A stretch of 64,000 bases of DNA from Aldehydirespirator sp965203575 (lineage in GTDB: Bacteria; Actinomycetota; Acidimicrobiia; Acidimicrobiales; Aldehydirespiratoraceae): NCBI GenBank assembly GCA_965203575.1, contig OZ241894.1, positions 2,728,001 through 2,792,000 on the forward strand, written 5' to 3'. The position numbers were made by a program, and so were the translations under genes. Position 1 is the first letter of the stretch; each line of letters starts with the position of its first letter. Shown piece after piece: positions 7,893 to 17,017 of the stretch. The notes beneath the pieces were generated by a model. It was not told the DNA's origin. It worked only from the letters and a program-made list of their open reading frames with translations, and ran no database searches.

Positions 7893-9095
7893 TCAGGCCA
7901 GACGGACAGGCAGCGACTTGAGCGCGTTGTTGAGGTTCGAGCGCTGCCGCCGGGGCCGGCCCGCGAGCTCTATGTGCTCGAAGCGGGCCAGAAGCTCCTC
8001 GAAGAACACCCTGCCTTCGAGCCGGGCGAGATGTACACCGAGGCAGAAGTGGGTGCCGATGCCGAACGACAGGTGATGATTGGGGTTCCGGGTGATGTCG
8101 AAGGACTGAGGATCGTCGAACACGGCCTCGTCCCGGTTGGCCGACGTGTAGATCATCGCCACCTTGTCGCCCGCCGCGATCGGCTGGCCCGCGATCTCGG
8201 TGTCGACCACCGCAGTGCGGCGGAAGTAGTGCAGCGGGTTGGACCAGCGGAGCACCTCCTCCACCATGGCCGGTATCGCGTCTGGGCTTCGGCGCACCTG
8301 CTCCAACTGATCGGGGTGCTGCAGCAGGGCCAGCAGGCCGCTCGACAGCATCGTGCGGGTGGTGTCGTTGCCGGCCGTCACCAACTGCACGAAGAAGCGG
8401 CCGAAGTCCAAATCGGTCATCAGGCGGCCGTCGAAATGGCTGCCGAGAAGCACGTCGGTCAGATCCCCCTGGGGCGGCATGGCGCGCCGCCGGGCCGCCA
8501 ACCCCATGGCGTACACGGCCATCTCCATGCTGGAGGAGCCCCGCTCAGCCGGGTCCGCGATGTCGGGGTCCTGGCCGCCGGAGTTGCGCTCGGCCATGGC
8601 GTGGATGGCGGGCCAGTCCTCGCGGGGCAGCCCGAGCAGCTGGCCGACCACCTCGCTGGGCAGATGGGCGCACACGTCGTGGACGAACTCCACTTCGCCG
8701 CCGGTGCCGGTTCGGTCGAGTATCCCGACGGTGATGGCCCGGATCTGGTCCTCCATCCTGCCGATCACCCGCGCCTTGAACTCCGGCGACACCGGTTTGC
8801 GGTAGGCGGTGTGGCGGGGCGGGTCCATGGCCAGGAGCATGTCCCGCATGGCTTCGAGGCTGGCCGGTTCGAGATCCTCGATGACCACCCCGCCCTCGGA
8901 GGCCGAGAACACTTCGGGGTGGCGAGCGACATGAACCACGTCGGCGTGGCGCAGCACAGCCCAGTAGCCGGCCTGTCCGAGCACCTCCTGCCAGCACACC
9001 GGGCGCTCGCGGCGCAGGCGGGTGAAGAGCTCGTGCGGCGGGCCGGCGACATAGGCGTCCGGCGAGTAGATGTCCACGGCGGCGGTGTCGGGCAT
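7893..9095 (-). CDS. Cytochrome P450
   Basis: A 400-residue soluble bacterial P450. The I-helix oxygen-activation motif is AGNDTT, the ExxR motif is EEVLRW and the haem ligand loop is FGIGTHFCLGVHLA with axial Cys near residue 351. The early block LLAMDPPRHTAYRK resembles CYP125/CYP142-type sterol or alkane hydroxylases of actinobacteria, so a steroid or fatty-acid substrate is plausible but not shown. No ferredoxin gene is adjacent. Convergent with the SDR gene. Confidence 0.95.
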   Translation of the reverse strand: MPDTAAVDIYSPDAYVAGPPHELFTRLRRERPVCWQEVLGQAGYWAVLRHADVVHVARHPEVFSASEGGVVIEDLEPASLEAMRDMLLAMDPPRHTAYRKPVSPEFKARVIGRMEDQIRAITVGILDRTGTGGEVEFVHDVCAHLPSEVVGQLLGLPREDWPAIHAMAERNSGGQDPDIADPAERGSSSMEMAVYAMGLAARRRAMPPQGDLTDVLLGSHFDGRLMTDLDFGRFFVQLVTAGNDTTRTMLSSGLLALLQHPDQLEQVRRSPDAIPAMVEEVLRWSNPLHYFRRTAVVDTEIAGQPIAAGDKVAMIYTSANRDEAVFDDPQSFDITRNPNHHLSFGIGTHFCLGVHLARLEGRVFFEELLARFEHIELAGRPRRQRSNLNNALKSLPVRLA

Positions 9096-9212
9096 GGGAA
9101 CGGTCTGTCTGGAGGGGAGCCTCGGATGGAAATGGTCGGTGTTGGGTCTAGCCTGCTATGTCGGCCCCTGCTAGAGCAAGGAGCCAACGTACTTTCACGG
9201 AGGCTGATCCCA

Positions 9213-9503
9213 GTGGCAACCGGACGATCCAGCTTCGCAAAGCGTCAAAGGGACATGGCCAAGAAGGCCCGCGCCGAGGCCAAGCGCCAGAAGCGTCTCG
9301 GGCGGGGCGAGCTCTACGAGCTGGAGCACGCCCATCGCAACGAGGAGAGCGTCGAGGCGGCTCCGCAGGGTCCTTCCCTGAGCAATGACGAGATCATGGC
9401 CAAGGTGGAGGAACTGCATCGCCGCTATGACGACGGGCAGCTGGACCTCGAGGCCTTCGACGAGCAGCGGGCCACGCTGATGGCCCAGATCTCGGTCGAC
9501 TGA
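9213..9503 (+). CDS. Small charged hypothetical protein
   Basis: A 96-residue protein. The N-terminal half is strongly basic (SSFAKRQRDMAKKARAEAKR) and probably helical; the C-terminal half has the pattern MAKVEELHRRYDDGQLDLEAFD, reminiscent of a short SHOCT-like oligomerisation segment. The GTG start has a GGAGG ribosome site 8 bases upstream. Small proteins of this look sit near guaB in actinobacteria, but I do not know the function. Confidence 0.72.
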   Translation: MATGRSSFAKRQRDMAKKARAEAKRQKRLGRGELYELEHAHRNEESVEAAPQGPSLSNDEIMAKVEELHRRYDDGQLDLEAFDEQRATLMAQISVD

Positions 9504-9567
9504 CCGGCCGAACCGGTCGACGGATCTCTGGTCCGGCATCGACGCGTCCTGTAGCTTGGCGTCACCT

Positions 9568-10629
9568 ATGGGGCTTCCAGAACTGCGCACGGGGCTGACC
9601 TTCGACGATGTCCTGATCGTCCCCCGGCGATCGTCGATCCGGTCCCGCCAGGACGTGTCGGTGCGGACACGGCTGTCGCGTCGCGTCGGCCTGGACCTGC
9701 CGGTCGTGGCCGCCAACATGGACACCGTCTGCGAGCACGAGATGGCCATCGCCATGGCCCGGCTGGGCGGCATCGGCATCGTGCACCGCTTCCTGCCGGC
9801 CGATACGCAGGCCGACGAGATCTACAAGGTGAAGGACTCAGGCGGGAACCTCCTGGTGGGCGCGGCGGTGGGCACAGACCGCGACATGGTCGAACGGGCC
9901 AAGGCGCTGGTGGCGGCCGGAGTCGACGTGCTCGTCCTGGACATCGCCCACGGCCACTCCGACCACGCCCTCGACGGTGTGCGAAGGCTCAAGGACCACT
10001 TCGGTGACATCGATGTGCTGGCCGGGAACATCGCCACGATGGACGGCGCCGCCGATCTGGTGGAGGCGGGAGCCGATGCGGTGAAGGTGGGTGTGGGGCC
10101 CGGCGGCGTGTGTACCACCCGCACCGTGGCCGGCGTGGGCGTACCCCAGCTGACCGCCATCGCTGACGTCGCCGGGATAGGGGTGCCGGTGATCGCCGAC
10201 GGAGGCATCCGCGGCTCCGGTGACATTGCCAAGGCCCTGGCCGCGGGCGCGTCCACGGTGATGGTCGGCAGCATGCTGGCCGGCACCAAGGAGAGCCCCG
10301 GCGAGGTGGAGCAGGGGCCGAAGGGCCTCCAGAAACGCATCCGCGGCATGGCCAGCTTCGAGGCGGTCCAGGCCCGGGCCGACCGTGCCGGCGAGGACCT
10401 CGACGAGGAGTACCTGTCGTACCGGGCCCCAGAGGGTGTCGAGGGCACCGTCCCCTACAAGGGGGAGGTCTCCAAGCTGGTGTTGCAGTTGATGGCGGGC
10501 CTGCGCAGCGCCATGAGCTACACCGACGCCAGCACGCTCGAGGAGTTCACCGAGCTGGCCGAGTTCATGGCGGTGACCCCGCAGGGCGTCATAGAGAGCC
10601 TGCCCCACGCCACGCTCGGCCCCCGCTAG
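9568..10629 (+). CDS. IMP dehydrogenase/GMP reductase-family protein lacking CBS domains
   Basis: A 353-residue TIM-barrel enzyme of the GuaB family. The N-terminal block GLTFDDVLIVPRRSSI, the catalytic loop GPGGVCTTRTVAGVGVPQ and the flap region EGVEGTVPYKGEV are intact. The two CBS domains that normally sit between the FLPADTQADEI and LVGAAVG strands are absent, which explains the length (IMPDH is about 490). The loop reads like IMPDH (TRTVAGVGVPQ) rather than classic GMP reductase, but CBS-less relatives act as either. Start: ATG chosen; an in-frame TTG lies 12 bases upstream. Confidence 0.88.
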   Translation: MGLPELRTGLTFDDVLIVPRRSSIRSRQDVSVRTRLSRRVGLDLPVVAANMDTVCEHEMAIAMARLGGIGIVHRFLPADTQADEIYKVKDSGGNLLVGAAVGTDRDMVERAKALVAAGVDVLVLDIAHGHSDHALDGVRRLKDHFGDIDVLAGNIATMDGAADLVEAGADAVKVGVGPGGVCTTRTVAGVGVPQLTAIADVAGIGVPVIADGGIRGSGDIAKALAAGASTVMVGSMLAGTKESPGEVEQGPKGLQKRIRGMASFEAVQARADRAGEDLDEEYLSYRAPEGVEGTVPYKGEVSKLVLQLMAGLRSAMSYTDASTLEEFTELAEFMAVTPQGVIESLPHATLGPR

Positions 10630-10657
10630 AGGCTGAGCGGGACGGGCACGCGCCGGG

Positions 10658-11689
10658 TCAGCCGGCCAGTTCGGCGAAGCGCTCCAGCGTGGCGGGGTCG
10701 CCGCTGATCAGCAGCGTGGTCACGACCGACGACCGCCATACCTCCAGATCCTCCGCGATCTTGGCCCACGGGCCGATCAGCGCGATCTCCTCGCACATCT
10801 GAGTGGTGACCGACGCGGTGGCGGCGGCCTTGTCGCCGGACAGGTACAGGTCCTGGATGGTGTCGCACTGGGCCTCGTAGCCCATGCGGTCGAACACGGC
10901 CCGATGGAAGTTGGCCCCCTTGGCGCCCATGCCGCCCACGTACAGCGAGATCACCGGCCGCACGAAGTCGGCGCACGCCTCCACATCGTCGCCGGGGACC
11001 AGGATCGTTGACGCCACCACCTCGAAGTCGTCGGGGGAGCACCGGGCGCCGGGGCGACCGAAGCCCTCGGCCAGGAAACTGCGGTACATGGCGTCGTGGC
11101 GGGGCGAGAACAGCCAGGCCAGCCAGCCGTCGCAGATCTCGGCCGCCAGGGCCACGTTCTTGGGTCCCTCCGCGCCGAGGTAGATCGGGATGTCGCGCCG
11201 CAGCGGGTGCACGGTGCTCTTGAGGGCCTTTCCCAGCCCGGTGCTGCCCTGCCCGGTGTAGGGGAGCTGGTAGAACTCCCCGTCGTAGGCGACGGGGCCG
11301 GCCCGGTCGATCACCCGGCGCACGATGTCCACGTACTCGCGGGTGCGGGCCAGCGGGCGGGAGTAGGGCCGCCCGTACCAGCCCTCCACCACCTGCGGGC
11401 CGGACGCGCCCACACCGAGCACGAAGCGGCCGCCGGACAGGTGGTCGAGGCTCATGGCGGCCATGGCGGTGGCGGCCGGCGTGCGGGCCGACATCTGCGT
11501 GATGGACGTGCCGAGTCGCACCCGCTCGGTGGCCGCCCCCCACCAGGCCAGTGGCGTTAAGCAGTCCGACCCGTAGGCCTCGGCCGTCCAGATCGAGTCG
11601 AACCCGAGCCGGTCCGCAGCCGCGATCTGCTCGGTCACTCCTCGGGGAGGTCCCGCCGACCAGTATCCGGTGTTCAGTCCCAGCTTCAT
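10658..11689 (-). CDS. LLM-class (F420-type) flavin-dependent oxidoreductase
   Basis: A 343-residue luciferase-like monooxygenase-fold protein. The core begins MKLGLNTGYW and carries GFDSIWTAEAYGSD, LGTSITQMSARTPAATAM, LDHLSGGRFVLGVGASGPQ and a C-terminal KIAEDLEVWRSS segment. These match actinobacterial F420-dependent LLM oxidoreductases. The ATG is preceded by an AGGAGG site, which excludes a longer reading. Divergent from the acyl-CoA dehydrogenase gene. Substrate unknown. Confidence 0.92.
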   Translation of the reverse strand: MKLGLNTGYWSAGPPRGVTEQIAAADRLGFDSIWTAEAYGSDCLTPLAWWGAATERVRLGTSITQMSARTPAATAMAAMSLDHLSGGRFVLGVGASGPQVVEGWYGRPYSRPLARTREYVDIVRRVIDRAGPVAYDGEFYQLPYTGQGSTGLGKALKSTVHPLRRDIPIYLGAEGPKNVALAAEICDGWLAWLFSPRHDAMYRSFLAEGFGRPGARCSPDDFEVVASTILVPGDDVEACADFVRPVISLYVGGMGAKGANFHRAVFDRMGYEAQCDTIQDLYLSGDKAAATASVTTQMCEEIALIGPWAKIAEDLEVWRSSVVTTLLISGDPATLERFAELAG

Positions 11690-11826
11690 TGCCGCCTCCT
11701 GTCTCGTCGGGTGTTGCCGGGCAGGCCAGCCGGGCAGGTGCACGGTATCGGTCTTCCGCGCTGGATCGGGAACCTGCCCGAGGCGCCGGTTGCGAGTGCG
11801 TTTCGGCGGGGCGAGAGTGATGGCGA

Positions 11827-13059
11827 GTGGACTTCGATCTTCCCCCTGACGACGACTCCCGCCGGGTTGCGGTCAGGCGCTGGCTGGCCGATCACCCCGA
11901 CCCCACGGGCCGCCAGCTGGCCGAGGCCGGGTACGTGGTTCCTCATTGGCCCCGGCCGTGGGGGCTGGAGGCCGACGGGCTGCACCAGCTCGTCATCGAC
12001 GAGGAGTTGGCCGCCGCTGGAGTCAAGCGGCCCGAGAACCTGATCGGGATCGGCTGGGCCGCGCCCACGATCCTGGCCGCGGGCACCGCCGAGCAGAAGG
12101 ACCGCTACCTGTGGCCCATCTTCAGCGGCGAGGAGTACTGGTGCCAGCTCTTCAGCGAGCCCGACTCCGGGTCGGACCTGGCCTCGCTGTCCACCCGGGC
12201 CGTGCGCGACGGCGACACCTACGTGATCAACGGCTCCAAGATCTGGTCGAGCGGCGCCCACTACAGCAAGTTCGGGATCCTCATCGCCCGGACCGACCCC
12301 GACGTGCCCAAGCACAAGGGGATCTCCTACTTCATCTGCCCCATGGACGCTCCCGGCGTGACCCTGAGCCCCATCGTCGACATGACCACCGCCCACTCGT
12401 TCAACCAGGTGTTCTTCGACGACGTGCGGATCCCGGCCGACCTGCGGGTGGGCGCCGAGGGCGACGGATGGCGCCTGGCCAAGGTGACGCTGGCCAACGA
12501 GCGGGTCGGCCTGTCCTCGGGCGGGGTGCTGTGGAGCCTCGGCCCGACGGCCCAGAAGCTGATCGAGCTCATCAAGGGCAACGGAGGCGTGTCCGACCCG
12601 GTGCTGCGCGACCGTGTGGCCTCCGTGTACTGCGAAGCTGAGGTGCTCCGGCTGAATCAGCTGCGCACGCTCAGCGCCCGCCTGGCCGGCCGCACCCCCG
12701 GACCCGAGGCGTCGATCCAGAAGATCATGTCCGACGACCACGGCCAGAGGGTGATGGAGTTGGCCGCGGCCACGGTCGGCCCGGAGGCCATGCTCACCGG
12801 GTCGGGGCCGGCCGGCGAGATCCCCAGGTCGATGCAGACGGGCGCCACCGAGGTCAACTTCCCCCGCGGCGGCGGTCAATTCCCGCAGGTTGACCCCATC
12901 TGGCACTACGGCCTGCTGTTCTCGCCGGCCCTGACGCTGGGGGGCGGCACGTTCGCGGTGCAGCGCAACATCGTTGCCGAACACGTTCTGGGCCTGCCCC
13001 GCGAGCCCAACGTGGAGGCCGGCCTCACCTGGAGCGAATCCCAGAGGAGGCGCGCATGA
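11827..13059 (+). CDS. Acyl-CoA dehydrogenase
   Basis: A 410-residue FAD enzyme of the acyl-CoA dehydrogenase family. It shows the flavin/substrate motif QLFSEPDSGSDLASL, the strand block YVINGSKIWSSGAHYS, and VFFDDVRIPADLRVG, with a helical C-terminal domain. It resembles the catabolic FadE group that pairs with steroid or long-chain substrates. The predicted start is GTG; no strong ribosome site is seen. It ends in an ATGA overlap with a 21-codon reading frame that bridges to the next gene, so the three genes are likely co-transcribed. Confidence 0.92.
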   Translation: MDFDLPPDDDSRRVAVRRWLADHPDPTGRQLAEAGYVVPHWPRPWGLEADGLHQLVIDEELAAAGVKRPENLIGIGWAAPTILAAGTAEQKDRYLWPIFSGEEYWCQLFSEPDSGSDLASLSTRAVRDGDTYVINGSKIWSSGAHYSKFGILIARTDPDVPKHKGISYFICPMDAPGVTLSPIVDMTTAHSFNQVFFDDVRIPADLRVGAEGDGWRLAKVTLANERVGLSSGGVLWSLGPTAQKLIELIKGNGGVSDPVLRDRVASVYCEAEVLRLNQLRTLSARLAGRTPGPEASIQKIMSDDHGQRVMELAAATVGPEAMLTGSGPAGEIPRSMQTGATEVNFPRGGGQFPQVDPIWHYGLLFSPALTLGGGTFAVQRNIVAEHVLGLPREPNVEAGLTWSESQRRRA

Positions 13060-13121
13060 CCGGCGCGTCTAGCGTGGTGGCTGGCTTCGCCAACAGCGAA
13101 ACGCAGAGGAGGCGGACGTGA
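13056..13121 (+). other. Bridging 21-codon mini-ORF
   Basis: An ATG overlaps the acyl-CoA dehydrogenase stop (ATGA), and 21 codons later a TGA overlaps the GTG start of the nitronate monooxygenase gene (GTGA). It contains that gene's AGGAGG site. The segment around this site (GCGAAACGCAGAGGAGGCG) repeats the end of the upstream gene (GCGAATCCCAGAGGAGGCG). It may be a translational relay or a by-product of a local duplication. Confidence 0.3.
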
Positions 13122-14263
13122 AGACCCGCATCACCGAACTGCTGGGAATCGAGTTTCCGGTCCTGGCCTTCAGCCACTGCCGCGACGTGGTGGCCGCAGT
13201 GTCAAGGGCTGGGGGGATGGGAGTGCTCGGGGCGGTAGCCCACTCGCCCGAGAGCCTCGAGATCGACCTTGAGTGGATCGAGGCCGAGGTCGGCGACAAG
13301 CCCTACGGCGTGGACGTGATCATGGCGGCCAAGCAGGCCGGCGGCGTCGGCGGCGGCTACACGCTCGACGACATCCGCCGGCTCATCCCGGCCACCCACA
13401 TCGAGTTCGTGGACGACATCTTGGCCCGCTACGATGTCCCGCCGCTGCCCGAAAGCGACGGCGCCGATTCGTTGACCTCCTTCGGCAGCCTGGGAGACGC
13501 CACCCCGTTCTCGGCCGACGCCGCCGGCGCCCAGTTGGAGATCGCTCTGGCCCACCGGGCCGCCTTCGTGGCCAACGCGCTCGGCCCGCCGCCTCCGCAG
13601 ATGATCGACGCGGCCAAGGACGCCGGCAGGCTGGTGGGCGCGCTGGCGGGCCGGGCCGTGCATGCGGAGCGCCACGCCGCGGCCGGGGCGGACATCATCA
13701 TCGCCCAGGGATACGAGGCCGGAGGCCACACCGGCGAGATCGGCTCGATGGTGCTGATCCCCGAGATCGTCGACGCGGTCGACCTGCCCGTGCTCGGGGC
13801 GGGGGGCATAGGCCGGGGCCGGCAGATGGCGGCCGCCATGGCTCTGGGCGCCGAGGGCGTGTGGTGCGGGTCGGTGTGGCTCACCACCGTCGAGGCCGAG
13901 ACCCATCCGGTGGTGAAGGACAAGATGCTGGCGGCCACCTCGTCGGACACGATGCGGTCGCGCTCTCTTACCGGCAAGCCGGCCCGGATGCTCAAGTCGG
14001 CATGGACCGACGAATGGCATGGCGACGATACTCCCGACCCGCTGGGGATGCCGCTCCAGCCGGTGCTGACCCGCGCCGCCCAGCGCCGCATCCAGCGGGC
14101 CGCGCACACGACCGGTTCGGGGGCCGAAAAGCTGGCCAACTACTTTGTCGGCCAGATCGTGGGCACCATGAACCAGTCCAAGACCAGCGCCCAGGTGGTG
14201 TACGAGATCATCGAGGAGTTCATCGACTCGGTGGAGTCCCTGGCCGCGCGGCTCGAGTCGTGA
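13118..14263 (+). CDS. Nitronate monooxygenase family (NAD(P)H:FMN) protein
   Basis: A 381-residue FMN TIM barrel of the 2-nitropropane dioxygenase/nitronate monooxygenase type. Visible are AVSRAGGMGVLGA near the N terminus, the AQGYEAGGHTGEIG phosphate/active-site segment and PVLGAGGIGRGRQMAAAMALGA. The GTG start has AGAGGAGG upstream. It sits between an acyl-CoA dehydrogenase and a class V aminotransferase, overlapping the latter by 4 bases (GTGA). Actual substrate unknown; many family members act as enoyl reductases or oxidases. Confidence 0.9.
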   Translation: MKTRITELLGIEFPVLAFSHCRDVVAAVSRAGGMGVLGAVAHSPESLEIDLEWIEAEVGDKPYGVDVIMAAKQAGGVGGGYTLDDIRRLIPATHIEFVDDILARYDVPPLPESDGADSLTSFGSLGDATPFSADAAGAQLEIALAHRAAFVANALGPPPPQMIDAAKDAGRLVGALAGRAVHAERHAAAGADIIIAQGYEAGGHTGEIGSMVLIPEIVDAVDLPVLGAGGIGRGRQMAAAMALGAEGVWCGSVWLTTVEAETHPVVKDKMLAATSSDTMRSRSLTGKPARMLKSAWTDEWHGDDTPDPLGMPLQPVLTRAAQRRIQRAAHTTGSGAEKLANYFVGQIVGTMNQSKTSAQVVYEIIEEFIDSVESLAARLES

Positions 14264-15501
14264 GCGCCCCGGGTCGGTACTTCGTCCAGAATCCGGGACC
14301 GACCAACATCCCGGACCGGGTGCTGGAGGCCTTCCGGCGTCCGGCCATGGACTTCGCCGACCCCGAGTTCATCGCGCTGGCCGACAGCGTCTGGGCCGAG
14401 CTGCCCGGCGTGTTCGGCGGGGCCGACGAGATCGTGGTGCTGACCACGGTCGGCCACGGCGCCTGGGAGTCTGCCCTGACCAACACCCTCGACCCCGGCG
14501 ACACGGTGTTGATCCCCGACTGCGGGCTGTTCGGCAGGCGCTGGGCCATGATGGCCCGCGACCTGGGCTACGAGGTGGTGTCCACGTCGGAGCATCTGCG
14601 GAGCCCTACCGACCCGGCCGAGGTCGCCGACATCCTGGCGGCCGACACCGATCACCGGATCCGCAGCGTGTGCATCGTCCACACCGAGACCTCGACCGGT
14701 GCGGTCACCGACCTGGCCGCCATGCGGGCCGCCATCGACGCGGCCGACCATCCGGCGCTGTTCGTGGTGGACGGGGTGTGCTCGCTGGGCATTGAGCCGC
14801 TGCGGATGCGCGACTGGGGGATCGACGTGGTGGTGGCCGCGGCCCAGAAGGGGCTGATGATGCCGCCCGGCCTGGCGTTCTGCGCGCTGAGCGATCGGGC
14901 CGTGGAGCGCAACCGCTCGGCGTCCACTCCTCGGTTCCATCTGTCATGGGCGCCCCGTTTCGAGAGGGGCCACATCTACATGCGCTTCGGCGGCACCCCG
15001 CCCATCCAGCACATGTTCGCCCTGAGGGCTGCGCTCGACATGATCTCGGAGAACGGCGGGATCGATGCTTCGGTGGACCGCCACCGTCGCTGGGCGGCCG
15101 CGGTGCACGCCGCGGTGGACGGGTGGGCGTCGGGCGGCCCCTGGGAGATCAACATTGCCGAGCCCAAGCACCGCACTGCGGCGATGACCTGCGTGCGTAC
15201 CGGCGACATCGCAGCGGGCCCACTGATCGACATGGCCCGGGACCGCTTCAGGGTCAGTGTCGGGTCGGGGATGATGGGTGCGCTGGAGGGCCGGACCTTC
15301 CGCATCGGCCATCTCGGCGACCTCAACGAGCCGATGCTGCTCGGTGCCCTTGGTGGACTGGAGACGGCGATGACCGTGCTGGGGCTGCCCCACGGCCACG
15401 GCCTGCCCGCCGCGGTCGCGTCCCTGGCGGAGACCGCCGGGCAGGAGCCCTGGGGGGCGACCGATCCGGACAGCGACTCGTCGGCGGGGTGCTGTCGGTA
15501 G
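14260..15501 (+). CDS. Class V aminotransferase (serine/alanine-glyoxylate type)
   Basis: A 413-residue PLP enzyme. The start is the GTG that overlaps the previous stop. Motifs: NPGPTNIPDRVLEA at the N terminus, HTETSTGAVTDL, the cofactor Asp in FVVDGVCSLG and the Schiff-base lysine in AAQKGLMMPPG, all typical of serine-glyoxylate or alanine-glyoxylate aminotransferases. The C-terminal tail is Ser/Gly/Cys-rich. Placement after the nitronate monooxygenase suggests one catabolic operon, pathway unknown. Confidence 0.9.
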   Translation: MSAPGRYFVQNPGPTNIPDRVLEAFRRPAMDFADPEFIALADSVWAELPGVFGGADEIVVLTTVGHGAWESALTNTLDPGDTVLIPDCGLFGRRWAMMARDLGYEVVSTSEHLRSPTDPAEVADILAADTDHRIRSVCIVHTETSTGAVTDLAAMRAAIDAADHPALFVVDGVCSLGIEPLRMRDWGIDVVVAAAQKGLMMPPGLAFCALSDRAVERNRSASTPRFHLSWAPRFERGHIYMRFGGTPPIQHMFALRAALDMISENGGIDASVDRHRRWAAAVHAAVDGWASGGPWEINIAEPKHRTAAMTCVRTGDIAAGPLIDMARDRFRVSVGSGMMGALEGRTFRIGHLGDLNEPMLLGALGGLETAMTVLGLPHGHGLPAAVASLAETAGQEPWGATDPDSDSSAGCCR

Positions 15502-15549
15502 CACTCTCTGGGGACGGTCCCAGAAGCACGAGCAGGCCGCGAGGGGCAG

Positions 15550-16143
15550 TCAGGCCTGGAGCAGGGTGGCCACTAAGGCTCGAAGCTCAGCGATGCCGGT
15601 GCCCTTGGCGGCACTGGTCCACTGGACGGTGCCCCTGTCAGCTCCGAGCTTGGAGACCAGTTCGGCTTGGCGGGCACCCCGACGGGACGGCCGCACCTTG
15701 TCGATCTTGGTGGCGACGTAGGTCACCGGGAGCTCCAGCCCGTCCAGCCACTCGACGGTCTGCAGGTCGAGGCGGGTGGGGCCGATCTCGCCGTCGATGA
15801 GGTGAAGGACCCCGCGCAACGGCTCCCGGTGAGCCAGGTACCCCTCAGCCATGGTGGCCCAGCGACCCTGCTCGGCCTTGGACGCCTTGGCGTACCCGTA
15901 GCCGGGCAGGTCCATCAGCCAGCGCCCAGAGCCCTCCGCGCCCAGTTCGAAGGCGTTGATCAGCCGAGTGGCGCCGGGCGTCTTGGAGGTGCGGGCCAGC
16001 TGCTTGCGCTGGGCCAGGGCGTTCAGCAGCGACGACTTGCCCACGTTGGACCGCCCGACCAGCGCGATCTCTGCTTCCGTCGCAGGCATGTCCCGAGCGC
16101 GGGGATACGACGACACGAAGCGCAGCGCCAGCGGTCCGGCCAT
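15550..16143 (-). CDS. engB: Ribosome biogenesis GTPase EngB/YsxC
   Basis: A 197-residue GTPase needed for late 50S assembly. G1 is GRSNVGKSS, G2 region KTPGATRLIN, G3 DLPGYGYAKAS, G4 ATKIDK and G5-like SAAKG. The YGYAK motif and length are diagnostic of EngB. It lies upstream of, and on the opposite side from, the convergent aminotransferase gene. Confidence 0.95.
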   Translation of the reverse strand: MAGPLALRFVSSYPRARDMPATEAEIALVGRSNVGKSSLLNALAQRKQLARTSKTPGATRLINAFELGAEGSGRWLMDLPGYGYAKASKAEQGRWATMAEGYLAHREPLRGVLHLIDGEIGPTRLDLQTVEWLDGLELPVTYVATKIDKVRPSRRGARQAELVSKLGADRGTVQWTSAAKGTGIAELRALVATLLQA

Positions 16144-16205
16144 CCCGTCAGGCTACGACCGCGGTCCTGTCGGACGTGCGTGCTGGGGCGTGCTGCCCGA
16201 GAGCG

Positions 16206-16985
16206 TCAGTTCTGGCGCTCGGGGCACCAGTAGGTGGTGCGGCCGCCGACCTGCTCGCGGCGCAGCGGCGCCCCGGTGCGGGGGCAGCAACCGCCCCGGA
16301 CCCGGGCGGGCTGGAGGTCACCGGTGTGGGAGCCGCCCCTCTCGCTGAGCACGGCCAGCGTGCGCCGGATGTGGCGATGCAGCCGGGCCGTCTCCTTCGG
16401 GTCCAGGGACCGGGCCTCGCGGACGGGCGACAGTCGGGCCCGCCACAGTGCCTCGTCGACCAGGAGGTTTCCCAGTCCGGCCACCCTTCGCTGGTCGAGC
16501 AGCCGGGTCTTCAGCGCCACGATCGAGCCCGCCAGGGCCTTTCGCAGCTGGCCCAGGGTCAGCGACAGGGCGTCGGGCCCCAGCGCCGTCTCGTCGGGGT
16601 CGAGTTGCACGCCGCCTAGTCGCCGGGGGTCGCGTAGCACCATGGCGCCCCCGCCGGTGAACTCCAGCCCGAACCGGTCCCAGGCGGGCTCGTGGCGGGG
16701 ACTGTCGTAGAGCAGGTGGTCGATGGGCATGGCCCCGTCCACCACGATCTTGCCGGTCATGCCGAACCGCAGCCCCAGTCGGGGTCCGTCGGTGTCGACG
16801 ATGACGAGCTTGCCTATGCGTCGCACCGCCTCGACAAACGCCCCGGTCAGCTCCAGCCGCAGGGCGTCGGTGGTGGTGCCGCCCTTGGCGAACCACTCAT
16901 CGGGCGCGTGCACCCGGGCGATCGTCCGTCCCTCGGTCGCCGAGATGGCCCTCCGGTACGCCTCAACCTCAATGATCTCAGGCAT
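16206..16985 (-). CDS. Fpg/Nei-family DNA glycosylase with degenerate zinc finger
   Basis: A 259-residue MutM/Nei-type bifunctional glycosylase. The mature N terminus PEIIEVEAYRR gives catalytic Pro2 and Glu3; a conserved lysine sits in IGKLVIV; the H2TH region includes RVAGLGNLLVDEALW. The C-terminal finger reads GGCCPRTGAPLRREQ...YWCPERQ: the second cysteine of each CxxC pair is Thr or Arg, so a normal four-cysteine zinc site cannot form. It may fold as a zincless finger, as in some Nei relatives. Substrate preference (8-oxoG against oxidised pyrimidines) cannot be told. Confidence 0.88.
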   Translation of the reverse strand: MPEIIEVEAYRRAISATEGRTIARVHAPDEWFAKGGTTTDALRLELTGAFVEAVRRIGKLVIVDTDGPRLGLRFGMTGKIVVDGAMPIDHLLYDSPRHEPAWDRFGLEFTGGGAMVLRDPRRLGGVQLDPDETALGPDALSLTLGQLRKALAGSIVALKTRLLDQRRVAGLGNLLVDEALWRARLSPVREARSLDPKETARLHRHIRRTLAVLSERGGSHTGDLQPARVRGGCCPRTGAPLRREQVGGRTTYWCPERQN

Positions 16986-17017
16986 GGATGGATGTCGCGC
17001 CCCTGCGGGTGTCCCAG

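Noticed and set aside
10626..11543. 305-codon minus-strand frame overlapping the LLM oxidoreductase
   Set aside because: Out of frame with the intact LLM gene; Arg/Gly-rich shadow translation.
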